From positions 12,889,961-12,953,960 of the forward strand of contig OW387148.1 of the NCBI GenBank assembly GCA_936440205.1: a stretch of DNA of 64,000 bases, written 5' to 3'. This DNA comes from Lepidonotus clava (taxonomy: Eukaryota > Annelida > Polychaeta > Phyllodocida > Polynoidae). This document shows, piece by piece, positions 41,697 through 53,033 of this stretch (its first letter is position 1; every line of letters begins with the position of its first letter). Under the pieces are notes generated by a model. It worked only from the letters and a program-made list of their open reading frames with translations. It did not search any database and was not told the origin of the DNA. Made by a program: the position numbers and the translations under genes.

Positions 41697-42250
41697 TAGC
41701 TAAAGACGCTGTGCAAATGATACCGCCATATTGGTGATCAACCTATAGGCTTCACAGGCAGAGGTGTTACGATATAATAACGTCTCAGCAACATTCTGGT
41801 TTGGTTTCTGTTATCTTATCATTATGGCTTCCAAGAACATTGCTGCAATGTACTTCTGTAATGTTGCACTGCAACATTATTATACTGTTCTAGTTATGTT
41901 CTTCAACCTTAACAGAATATTCTTATAATGTTCTGTTCTCGTTTTGTCCAAACCTCACCAAAAAATAATGTTATGATAACCTTCTGATTTGGTAAGTAGA
42001 CTAAACTGACTAAAAAAGTATGGTTGAAGAATGTTTCTGTTACATCGCAGGTTGGCTGGGTTCCTTAGTCACAACTGTGAAACATAAACCATCAAATATT
42101 TATACCATATTTACTTTAAATAACATCCTTGGACCATAAGCAATAATCACTATTGTTTCGAATTGATAAACTCCGAATTAATGTAATAGCCACGTGGTCA
42201 TAGTCACCACAAGGTCTGCTGACCAAGAAAGAACTGAAAAACTTAAAACT
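41697..42250. mobile_element. GACCTTGTGCA-family MITE split by another element
   Basis: 41697-41757 (aaagacgctgtgcaaatgat; ggtgatcaacctataggctt) and 42062-42240 (catatttactttaaat; gccacgtggtcatagtcacc) match the two halves of the MITE at 52401-52664. The intervening 300 bp belong to a different family. Confidence 0.65.
41760..42057. mobile_element. Element of the CCCAGCC / AACGTT type nested in a MITE
   Basis: Right end caggttggctgggtt carries the CCCAGCC terminus. The interior has aacattgctgcaatgt and gtaatgttgcactgcaacat inverted pieces, as in 2734-2913. The left end is less clear. Confidence 0.5.
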
Positions 42251-42259
42251 TAAAATGGT

Positions 42260-44095
42260 TCATGCCCTATAATGATAACTGATTGCAATGTCATAATATA
42301 TTTCGGTGAATGTCTTATCTATATCTGAGAATTTGTCTTGTGGCATTTTGTCCTGGAGGTATATTTAAGCGCTCATAGTTTTATAATCAGATCCCTTTGA
42401 TTATTTATAAAATAATGTCACATGAACAAAATAAGCCCTTTCTTAACCAGCAGACCTATAGTCACCAAAAGCCCTAAAAGGTAGGCAAGGTGAGGTACTG
42501 CGCAGGTTCGTGAGAAAGGTGTATACTGCCCCAGTTCTGCCTGAATGGCGCCCTTAAACTGGGTAACCTCGCCTAGGCCTGCCAACTTTATATATACATT
42601 ATACATACATCATCATACTATGGAGAGAGGGTCACAGGAACAGCTTAACATGGCCCACTGCCCTCACAGCCAACCAGGTGACGGGAAAACCAAGGTGTTT
42701 TCATATACACCCGTACAGATATTACCACAATGGCAGCGCTACGGACGCACTTTAAGTTAGGGGAAAGATGAAAGAAATGCTATAGTCATCACCTTTCACA
42801 TTTTTCAAGATAGAAATCGGTCAAAATACTGAGATAAACCCAGAGAAAAAGACTTTCGTATACGGGATACGTTTGGTTTAGCGATGTATGTACCTATATC
42901 CTCCCCTTATGGCTCTTCCCTTTGCTTCCCCCTGTATGACCCCAATAACGTTATGTGATCCAGAACGTCTAGGCCACCCCCCCCCCCCCCTGCTGTATTT
43001 ACCTGGCCCTATACATGTCCCGACCTGCTGGTTGAACGCGCAGGTTCCACCCCAAATAAGCCCACTCTGATTAGATCTTAACACACGGCCAGAGCCTACT
43101 TTCGGAAGGAAATTCGATGAACTTACCTAAAAAAGACATGTTCTAAGGGCTACATTTCCAGTTTGTGTAACTTAAGCAAGTTTAACACATGCATTGTGTC
43201 CTACTTGTTTTCGGCCTAAGTTACACTTCAGGAAGACTACACATGGGCGACGTAGAAATATCAGACGGACCGAAGATATACCTTGTATGGACCTTATACA
43301 CATCCTATTTAGATGCCATTTAGATCATAGATTAACATAATGTAGACCTCACATAGAATCCACATATTTCAGAGGTATACCTCCGGCAGACGTCGCACTT
43401 CACTGTACAGCAATACCACATAGGTATAGGAAGGAGTCAGTCAACTTGGGTAGATTTATAATTTCCAATTTCTCCGTCTATACCCACTAAGCAACTTTTA
43501 CACTGTTGGCCAATGCATAGGTACTGAAATCGGCCGATTCTTATGATTGGCTGTCAGTACAGTACATATTGAAATGTACATGTTTGATCTGAATTGGTTC
43601 TAAAATGCTGAGGTGCACTTCATTCAAGGCTAATCTTTGAAAAAGGATCTTTTTCCCACTGATCACAGACAGGATCCTTGATGACCACATAGATTCATCA
43701 ACAGAAGAAAAACAACTAATAAGAAACGCTATTTACAAAGGTTATATTCATTAGTAATTATCACTGATGTAGGATGAGGCCGTAGTTGACACCACCAGTG
43801 TTGTACCCTCTCATACTCTCCCTTCTCACGACTCTGAGACACCTCCGTGACTTTAACGTTTGATACCTTAGATCCCAATTATAAATGCGTGCTTGAGACA
43901 TATCTAAAAAAAGAAAAACTAGATTCTTTTCCCCATATGCGATCCATACAAACGACTATAACTTTTATAATTAGTCTGTACAAGTGGTAAAGCTTTCACA
44001 GTATAGGATATACCCCCATATTTGTAATAACTGTAAAAAATAATCTTATTTTGAATTTTACGATGGCAGATACAAAGTTATGATATATTTTGGTG
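42260..44095. other. No gene recognised
   Basis: Poly-C at 42978-42990. 43471-43620 is a decayed relative of the MITE at 35605-35881 (tatacccactaagcaactttt). No exon supported. Confidence 0.4.
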
Positions 44096-44099
44096 TGAA

Positions 44100-44640
44100 A
44101 CTCGCCCATTGACCAGCGGCCGACCCCCAGGTAGGGCCGGCCCACCCCTACAGGTGCCCTACAGGTAGACCAGGTGTGCCCGCGTCCCTGCCGCCCTGGA
44201 GCAGCCCCTGTACTCACCTAGCGCGTCCCTCGTCTGACCAGGTGGGGTCTCCAGGTGGGGTCAGTCAGGTAAAGGTCCAGGTGTAATGTAGACGTTGGGT
44301 ACCTTGTTGAAGACGCCCAGGTAAAGTAAAGACGCTGCGTTCCTTAAAGGGGACGCCCAGGTATAGTGGAAACGCCGCGTTCCTTTAAGGGGGGACGCCC
44401 AGGTAAGCTGTAGACGCCCAGGTGTGTGTCGTAGAGGGGGGAGGTGTGGCCGGGAGGACGCGCGGCCAGCGTCTGCTGTTACCTGCCCACCTACCTGTGA
44501 CGGCAGGACGGGGGGGGGGGGGGTAGCAGGGGGAGGCAGATTAAGGAATTGGGCCTTACCTATATGGAGCACCAGGCGTCCAGCTTTACATTCAACACGA
44601 TTTACCAAATTACTAAGAATAAGCATAGGTACTTGGGTGG
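44100..44640. other. GC-rich block with repeated AGACGCCCAGGTA motifs
   Basis: On the plus strand gacgcccaggta recurs at about 44312, 44353, 44394 and 44420, with intervening gctgcgttcctt/gccgcgttccttt. The CAGGTAAG-type motif would fit splice donors, but no open exon precedes it. Poly-G at about 44510. It could be a CpG-rich promoter, a decayed minisatellite, or neither. Confidence 0.35.
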
Positions 44641-44649
44641 GGATTCACA

Positions 44650-45300
44650 AAGAAGATGCAATGTACTGAGCACGTTTTGTGACCATACTTTCTTTGCAAG
44701 TTTGTTTTTATTGTAATTTCCCTTTGTTTGTAAAAGAAAGTGATTTTTTAAAGCGATCCGCGTCGTAGGCGCAACGGAGCGTAGCGACATGATTGCTTTA
44801 CCCCCTGTCCAAAATTCATGGTGGAGCCAGATGTTCAGGTGTCACAGCATAAAATTGCAATTTATGTATTTGAAAAAAAGTAAATGCATCATTTCTGCAT
44901 TAATAGTGAGCATTCTTTAGCTGATCATATTTGTGGAATACATTTGAATCATATAGTGTTTTTCTAAATGGTTGGGAGGATTAGTTACCATGCCAAAATT
45001 AAGGTCTCACACAGGTAAGTGTCTCCTTTTGGTGAAGGCCTCTCCCTGTTGCAGCTTTCAGCTCTCAAAATCCAGTTGTTATCTGACCTCTGATTGGTTA
45101 AAAGTTATTACAGCTATCAGCAGAGAACAAATTCCCCAAATCCATTTGTTATCTGAACTCTGATTGGTTATCATTTTTTTAAATGAGGACGTCGTTGTGA
45201 CGGCGACGTCGTCGTAACGTCGTAGCTAGCCTGGATGACGTCGTCGTAATGTCGTAGCTAGCCTGGATCAGGCTAGGAAAATTCCTCTAATTTTCTGGTC
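44650..45300. other. No gene; short tandem repeats
   Basis: 45050-45175 contains two copies of ttatctgacctctgattggt and 45190-45265 two copies of cgtcgtagctagcctgga. No exon supported. Confidence 0.5.
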
Positions 45301-45302
45301 GT

Positions 45303-45623
45303 CAGTGGCCCGTTGCACAATGATTTTCGTAACAAGGAAAATAAAAAAACAAAGAAACATTTCCTTGTTACTTTTATCTTAACAAGGAACGTTTTGACAC
45401 ATTTTTTTCTATATTTAGAATGCCCTCAAAGAGCTGTAACTTTTACTGATTTATTTTCTATATTTTTCCCTTTTTACAACATTTTACAGATTTCAATTTC
45501 TTTCATTAGAACCAGAGATATTGCATTTTCGTTACAACGAAACATTTCGTTGTTAAGCAAAAGTTCGTTGTGCTTTCGTTGTGTGATCCTAACAACAAAA
45601 ATCCATTGTGCAACGGGCCACAG
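45303..45623. mobile_element. hAT-like MITE, copy 1 of a head-to-head pair
   Basis: Left CAGTGGCCCGTTGCACAATG; right CATTGTGCAACGGGCCACAG. The interior is rich in cgttgttaagcaa and gaaacatttc inverted motifs. Confidence 0.8.
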
Positions 45624-45985
45624 TGGCCCATTGCACAATAGAATTTCGTTACTAAGATAAAACAACGAAAGCACAACGAACTTTTGCTTAACAACAAAAT
45701 GTTTCGTTGTTACGAAAATATTCCACTCTTACTTAAATAGTAAAAATCTTGGCTTCTAATGAATGGAATTGAATTCTGTAAATTGATATAAAAAGGCAAG
45801 ACATTGGAGAAAACGCATTAAAAGTTACAACTCATTGAGGGCATTCTAACTATAGAAAAAAAATTGTTTAAAAAAACTTTCGTTGTTACGAAAATACCTG
45901 CAAATAATTTATTAAGCAACAACGAACTCTTTCGCTGTTTACAATATTTTCGTTGTTACGAAACCCATTGTGCAACGGGCCACAG
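45621..45985. mobile_element. hAT-like MITE, copy 2 of a head-to-head pair
   Basis: Left CAGTGGCCCATTGCACAATA, right CATTGTGCAACGGGCCACAG. It shares its first bases with the end of copy 1, and the inner arms of the two copies form a palindrome of roughly 2 x 75 bp centred near 45622. Confidence 0.8.
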
Positions 45986-45989
45986 AGTA

Positions 45990-46970
45990 CGACCATTAAC
46001 AGAAATATGGTTGTCCACATATATTTTAGGCCGGCCACATTATAGGGAGTAGACTACAGAGTCAAACGTTTGGCTTCGTGGTAGCAAGGTCTGCCAAGTG
46101 CGGATCGCTTTTTTCTCAGCGACTCTGCCGCATTTCTTGTTTGCAGCCTTATATTCTGTCTAGGTTGCCAATGATAATGCGTTTGTAATTACGCATTTGT
46201 AATGCTGAAACATTGTTCATCGTTTCTAATTTATTTCTATTGTTATCAATGTTTGCAGTATTTGGTTAGTAAGTTTCTTTTGCCCCCTCTAAAAAGTGGA
46301 GACTTTGATTTCCTAATGTCATAGATTAGATAACTTTAAAGATAGGTATCGTGCGGTACGGTGCGTTTTACCCAAGACCCTGTAATTTGCTTGCTCTAAC
46401 GTTACCCACAAAGAATCCTACATACCTTTCACACCATGGAAAACCTTTTAGAAAGCCCTATCTATTGACATATGTCATTTGGGTATATATGATGTAGGCA
46501 TCCAAGAGCCGGATATTAAAGAGGCGTTTATCATTTCATAAGAAAAAAAAATACTGGTCATTGATATCTACATGCGAACTGTTAAACAGTTGAATATGAA
46601 CCGAACATCCATGTTCAAAACATGAACATCTCATCAATTGTCTTCATGAGTATACTACTTTAAGTGCGGCTATATCCCACAAGGCCTTTTAAGTATGATC
46701 ACTAAAGTGTACACTCAGCCCTTACATTTATGACTGGATGTCTTATATGAAGTATAGACATATAGGTTGTGGTTTCTAAAACTCCCTATTATTACAGTCA
46801 CACATGTAGATACACAGAATTAATGGTTGCAAAGCAGGTTGCTTTGGTGTTCTTAAATGACTGGAACTTTCACTGTGGCACCTTTTACATAATAAGCCCT
46901 TTCCAATGCTGACCAATGACTGTACATGCGCTAGGTACATGACAAGGGGCTGGGAAACCTTATGTAAGAG
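45990..46970. other. No gene recognised
   Basis: AT-rich; no supported exon, RNA or element. Confidence 0.35.
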
Positions 46971-46974
46971 CGGC

Positions 46975-47153
46975 CCTAGACCTTTAAATTCGACACCACA
47001 ACATGGCCATATATTAAGATCGACATGTGAAAAATACATATTTTACTTGAGTAAAATATGTATTTCACTATGGCACCTTGAGTAAAATATGTATTTTTCA
47101 CATGTCGATCTTAATATATGGCCATGTTGTGGTGTCGAATTTAAAGGTCTAGG
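46975..47153. repeat. Near-perfect palindrome, 73-bp arms, 33-bp spacer
   Basis: 46975-47047 is the reverse complement of 47081-47153 with no mismatch that I can see (cctagacctttaaattcgac against gtcgaatttaaaggtctagg). The inner end holds a second small palindrome catattttacttgagtaaaa. No element termini or target duplication recognised. Confidence 0.9.
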
Positions 47154-47159
47154 ACCCTA

Positions 47160-47605
47160 GACCAAAAACTACAAAACTCGTGCTGCTATTACATTGTGTT
47201 ATCACATACCCTAACCCAAAGCAGAGTTATTGTGATCTCTAATATCGAACTGGACTTGTTTGTAGACACGAAACATGTACGGCAATTTTATACAATAATT
47301 ATCTATAATTGTATCACAGGTATAATTAAACAAATACTCTGGCCCAGCTACCTCAGGTCAGTGTAGTAATATTGAAATACTTTCCAGAAAAACAGAATAG
47401 CTTTGTATAACATGCTTTTTTAAAGCCGTGCCCTGCCCTAGCCCCTGTTCTAAACACGTTTAATGAATCCTACAGCTATGATGTAAGGTCACATGAGTAG
47501 GGGTAAGGTCACATGATCAGATCACGTGAGGAGGCCCCGTGTTGACCGACGTAATAGGAATCCCTACATAAATATGTCAAGGTCGACTGGACCGTGTCTC
47601 TTTGA
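47160..47605. other. No gene recognised
   Basis: No supported feature. Confidence 0.35.
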
Positions 47606-47611
47606 GCTTAA

Positions 47612-48256
47612 CCCAGCCAAGGTGTGACGTAATGGTCACGTTATGTGACCATACTTTTTTGGTTGACTGTTACTTACTAAATTGTCACATAACTGTTACA
47701 TTATTTTTCTAAGAGGTTGAGACCTAACCAAAAGAGTATGTTCTCATAACATTCTGGTGAGGTTAGGTCAAGATCAAATTAAAATGGAATGTCATTGTGA
47801 CATTCTGATTAGGTGAGGTCCAGACCTCACTTAAACAGAACATTGTTGTGACCTACTGACTAGAGGAGGTCCCAACTTCACCTAGACAGAACATTATTGT
47901 GCTGTTCTGATTATGTCAGGTCTTAAACTTACCTAAACAGAATGTTTCTGTGACCATCTTATTAGGTTAGGTGTCACCCTAACCTAATCAGAACGTCATT
48001 GTGACATCCTCATTCAGTGAGGTTTCAACCACACCTAAACAGAACATTATTGTGACATTCTTATTAAGTTTTAGCCTCATAAACAACGTCACAAGAACGT
48101 TATCAGAATGTCACAATGTAACGTCGCAACAGTTGGTTGCAGCGACATAACTGGGAATCATCAAAAGAATGTCGCTGTAACCTAACAGTGTGATGTAACA
48201 AGAATCAATCCAGAACGTTGCTAGATTGTTATTAGAATGTCATATACTTGGCTGGG
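47612..48256. mobile_element. 645-bp MITE of the CCCAGCCAA family with internal palindromic tandem units
   Basis: Ends CCCAGCCAAGGTGTGACG and CATATACTTGGCTGGG. The interior contains about six units of about 62-64 bp built on cctaancagaacattnttgt then gacattctgattaggtgagg. Each unit is partly self-complementary (aggt-tctg against caga-acct). No ORF. Confidence 0.75.
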
Positions 48257-48375
48257 AAGGCCTATTTCACTACCCGACATCGAGCTGTGATATAGGCGTG
48301 ATGTGATGATATTAGAGAATATTCACAGATAGGAGTGACATGATTGCTTGAAATTGGCAATTTAGAGTATTTTAC
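48257..48375. mobile_element. GCTGCGATATGAC-family MITE fragment
   Basis: Starts tatttcactacccgacatcg then agctgtgatatag; similar to the reverse of 40905-41070 in its aattggcaatttagagtatt block. Confidence 0.5.
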
Positions 48376-48379
48376 AAGT

Positions 48380-49595
48380 CAACCTTGATCTAGGCCTAGT
48401 CTACAGGTAAAATAAGGGTTATAAACTATTCGTGGTGAGTAGAATTAGCACCGACCTAATAGCAGGTCAATAGGTTTTCTCCTTAGGTTTGTGGTTTCAG
48501 GGTGGGGACTGTTGACTAAGCCATTTACCACCAGGTGAATATATTACCCCTGGACATCTTACAGGCCCTAATCTTTTAAACAGTCATGTTTCTGTACTGT
48601 AGTATTTGTGTCAATACGATCGCTATCAAGACATTTCCCCAACCACACTCTTGGTAATTCCAATTAATAAAATGTTTTTTAAAGAATGAACATCGTTATT
48701 TTCGGCAGTATGATCACATGATTGTGTTGTAAAGCAGACATATATATATATATCCACATACCGATTTTGCTGCCGTTTATGATGGACACTAAGAACAGAT
48801 AATTATTTTGATTATATGCTATGCTCCCTTTAAGTATGAAGAAGGTTGTTCTGTTTAGTATAAAAAAAAATTTATGTGCTTTTACATTTACTGCTGTTAT
48901 GCTATCCCTCATACACCGACTACATTTATATGGAGCATACACCTTTCCCATGAACCTGCGCAGTAAACCCTCCCATAGAAGGTATGTACCCAACGATTGT
49001 CATTGAAACCCTTTACCCAATTGTCTGTTCAGGTCTATTCCGCTAGCAGGGCGCCAATCTATATTGAAACAGGTCTATACCGAGATGAGAATGCTATTTG
49101 AAATGTTGGTAAGATGACGGTGGTGCCACCTGGTTGATAGATGGTTTATACTTGAGCTGATCATTATCGCTATAGAGGCTGTCAATCTGTTTCTAGTGAA
49201 CTATCTCCTCGGTGAATTCTATAACTTGAGTTTACAAGTGTGTAAATGTTACGATGTAGGTTTTACCCCAAGAAAAAATCTGTGAAATGCAAAAAAGAAT
49301 CCTATTTTGTGAACTTCTTATTCCTAGAATTTAATAACTGGTACAATTTTCATGAAATATGATAGAATGATGTCACATTTTCCAGAAGGAGTCTAAGGTT
49401 GGTAAAATTACCTCGCAAAATGTATATAGCATTCCTAATACAATCCTTTCTTCAAATTTACCCATCATATCTGAAAAAGTTGCGAGGATTTTATTTACAC
49501 CTGCTACAGGCATCTGTAACCTTTCTCTATATTTTATATCTCAAGATTTTCTTGTATCTCTTTGTCTGTAATTACAAAAATACATCTAAATAATC
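48380..49595. other. No gene recognised
   Basis: AT-rich with a short (TA)n at 48740; no supported exon. Confidence 0.35.
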
Positions 49596-49599
49596 AAGG

Positions 49600-49725
49600 G
49601 TGTAGAAGCTACATCGAACCCAACTCCGGTTCTTGTTGACTTGTGTTTATTATAAAAGTAGACATAGATTATGGCAAATCAACTAGTTTCGGCGTGTTAC
49701 TGCCTTCATCAGGATTGAGATCAGG
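49600..49725 (-). mobile_element. Repeat 3' end with hammerhead-like core, copy 2
   Basis: On the minus strand CTGATGA (49712-49706), stem GGC-agtaacac-GCC, GAAAC (49690-49686), then tataataaacacaagtcaac. Same layout as 33222-33343 and 54388-54480, with a different stem II that still pairs. Confidence 0.5.
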
Positions 49726-49729
49726 ATCC

Positions 49730-50290
49730 AAATAATCAGTATATTGTCATCTGTTTTTTTAATCCATTTTTCAAGTGCTAAAATTGAGAAACAGAATTAT
49801 GAACATCAAAGGATGCGATAGCAGCAAAATTTGCGAATGGTAATACCACTAGATAATTAGGAATGGTTTGCACTTGCAACTGGATTAATTATATGTATTA
49901 TGTAAATACTGATGAGTTACGAGGGAGAATAGTGTATTTTGAAGATTTCACTTTTTAAAGCACATTTTTCACAATTTCTTATAGTTACTTCCATATAATA
50001 GCTACTAGCGTAGTATTACGGGTTAAACCAAGTATCATAATGTCCCATATTCTGAGAAAACATCATTCTTTACCTATTTTCATTGTTGTAAGGACAAGTG
50101 ATACTTACTTAAATGTGATATATTTACCCTCTGCGTAATTACACTTACAATTAGGAATTGGACGTCTAACTTACAATCTGGTAACATTTCACAAAGTGTA
50201 AATCCGTGATTTTGTAAATGGAATTCTGTTCTAAAAGCACTCAAAGCTTACCATCCTTTAAACAAATATACTTTTGTAAAACCCATTAAC
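49730..50290. other. No gene recognised
   Basis: AT-rich; no supported feature. Confidence 0.35.
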
Positions 50291-52400
50291 AATTTAAATT
50301 GGGGAATGATATATATATATATAGACCAGAATTTGTTATACACCACATAAAAGTATCACCACTCTCTGCTTTTTGTTGTTGTTTATTTAAAATCATAACC
50401 AGAATATAAGACTGTAAGAATGATTACACACTGAAACTTGAAATACAATTGGTTATTGCGACCTTGTATGTACATAGGATATATCGAGTCTGTGGCCCTA
50501 TGTGACCATTCCCCTGGTGGCTGGTTGGATCAACTGTGGCCAGGGTCTGGTCATTACCAATGTAACTTTGGAATAGCCAGTGGCACCATGCTGGCTATTT
50601 TTACCATAGACATAATGGTAAATCCAAATCTAGTCCAACCACAGACCAGGTGGCAGGCCTGTAGTGCATAACCTGGTTTTCCCCTGACTTTCCAGTCTCG
50701 ATATATCCTATATATACAAACAAGGTCTCTGTTATAGGGTAATATAACCACAGAATAGAAGTTCATATTAGGGTATCAATACAACTGGCAGGAAGTGCCA
50801 CTGTATAGCACGCCATCGAATGCCACCTGGTGGGGACTTGACTTAACCACACACCTGTTGGTACTGGTCTCACGGAACTGTTTCCTGTATAGGCCTGACG
50901 GGAGTTTGTCCCTGGGCGCCGCCATGTTGAAAAAGGGAGAGTTCTGATTGGCTGAAAGGTCGTGCTTGTCCCCCGACAGCTAGTGGCGCCAAAGGAATAT
51001 GCATGCGCAGACATATTCTCCCGACTACCCTATAGTTTAATGAAGCCTAGCAGGGAAAAAAAATATTCTGAATTTTGCGCCACCTCAGATTGACTCATTT
51101 CCCAGTTGTAAACTCTTTGATACACAAAATATGTAAATTTCAGGATAGGTTCCCTACAAAAAATCTGAAGCATGGGTCCTAAATGTGGATGTACCCTCAT
51201 TTTGCCAGTTTCACAGTGGTCAAATTCACAGGGCACAGAGCCTATTCAAAAACCCCACTGACTCCTACCAACAAGCAGACATCAAGCATTCATTTTTACC
51301 AAACAACTCACAAATGATAGGGAGTATCCTGTTATTTTTCATTCGGTCCTGTCAGTTTTTCTTATTTCATTATCAGCCTCTCAAAGCCAGTCATTCCATT
51401 CACCTTGGGACAGAAAGGTATATGACACTACAGATGGCGCCACAATTCGTTCCGTGAGACCCACTGGCTGTCTCAGACTTCTGTGGCACCTTACAGGTCA
51501 GACTGATCAACACTTCACATGATAATCATTTTTTTTACTGCCAGTTTTTATTGGTCATTAAACATAATTTTCCATCCAATTTGTGTTTCTGTTATGCTAC
51601 GTTTATTTAAGGACATCTACGAACGCCTGGCCATGGGGTTGATACTATGTATACAATGTTAAACATATATTTATAACTAATAGCAATCATGTGAATGATG
51701 ATTAACCAACAATAGACTACAATCAAAGGTCTGTCTACATGTCTATGTGTAGATGTTAATACGTGCATACTTACTCAGCATCTTTGTAGTTTAGGGATTG
51801 CCCAAAAAATGGAGGGGAGGGGAAGGGGTCAGGACCCCCTAGATGTTCAACGGGAGGTGGAGAGGTAAAGAGATTGGGAGATGGGGAAGTGGGGATGTTC
51901 ACTGACTTAAACATAATACATTGAACAATCTAGACTGCTATAGACCTTGTGCAGAGATGGTGACGTGATCTCTTGTTGGTGATTACCAATGGTGATCATG
52001 AAATAGATAAAATAAATTGTCAATTCTAAATGACACTGATTGTTGTTCTTATTCAGTAAGATTATTTCAGATCAATTCACAAAAGTATTTTCTAAATGCT
52101 TCAAAAGTGAAGATAATCATAGAACTTTACAGATTGATCATTGATATTGCTGCAACCTCATTTTAGGGGCTGTGATTTCATTTGCACATTTCTAATGCCA
52201 CCACTGTTTGTACTACACTGTTTCTGTCTATGAAACATGCTGAAATTGGCCAGCAAAATTATAAAATCAAGTAGAACAGGAAATTTGGCCTGCCTTAAGT
52301 AAAATACATTTGATTTGTATCAATATGGTCCATAAATTTATTTTTGAAATGGTCTTTTACCTTTACTATTTTGGATATCAATATCTCAATTAGTGCAATA

Positions 52401-52664
52401 GACTTTGTGCAGATGATGTCACATATCCAAAATTTGACTGGCTGCCATAATGGTGATCAATCTATAGGCTTCGTTATTTACAAATAAGGAACACACAAAA
52501 ACTAATTCCATGTCATATTTACTTTAGATTGTATCCCTGGATCATACTCAAACATCACTATTACTTATAACGATAAATTTTGAATTTATTCATTAGCCAC
52601 GTGGTCATGATCACCATGTGGTGATCACCAAAATATGAGCATGTGACTAGGTAGGCATAAAGTC
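52401..52664. mobile_element. GACCTTGTGCA-family MITE, private to duplication copy 1
   Basis: Starts gactttgtgcagatgatgtc, ends gcataaagtc, with TA on both sides. Copy 2 of the duplication lacks it at the matching site (about 61628), giving an empty site with a single TA. Confidence 0.8.
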
Positions 52665-52754
52665 TATATGCATAATATTTAAAACTTGTAAATAATATGA
52701 AATATATCAGATTTTGCAAGTATATCGCTAATGGGCAGTCATGGCCTTACTAAC

Positions 52755-52760
52755 TTTATT
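52755..52760 (-). terminator. Poly(A) signal AATAAA of GRL gene 1
   Basis: AATAAA on the minus strand, 274 bp past the stop codon of GRL gene 1. The aligned position in duplication copy 2 (about 61712) does not contain the hexamer. Confidence 0.55.
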
Positions 52761-53033
52761 TTGTTCCCAATGTTGATTCCATAAAGATATACCACAATAT
52801 CTAAGGAACAAATTGAATACAAAACCGCCAACAGCAAGTCATTTTGTTATACAGATGAACCAAAGAGGTAAAAAGAGGGTTAATGTGTAATGAGTGTTCT
52901 CCAAGAGTAGTCAGAAGTGGGTCCAGTCTGCCACCACTACTAGCAGCGGTCACTGTTGATACACCTTAGAGGGCAGATTATAGGTAACAGTCAGGTCTAT
53001 TTGTACCACTATTTGGCCATACATGCCCTCTTG

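Noticed and set aside
50460-51640. A third GRL or other gene within the copy-1-specific 1.2 kb
   Set aside because: No Gr-like segment, no good splice pairs and only short unrelated frames; treated as an insertion or as sequence lost from copy 2.
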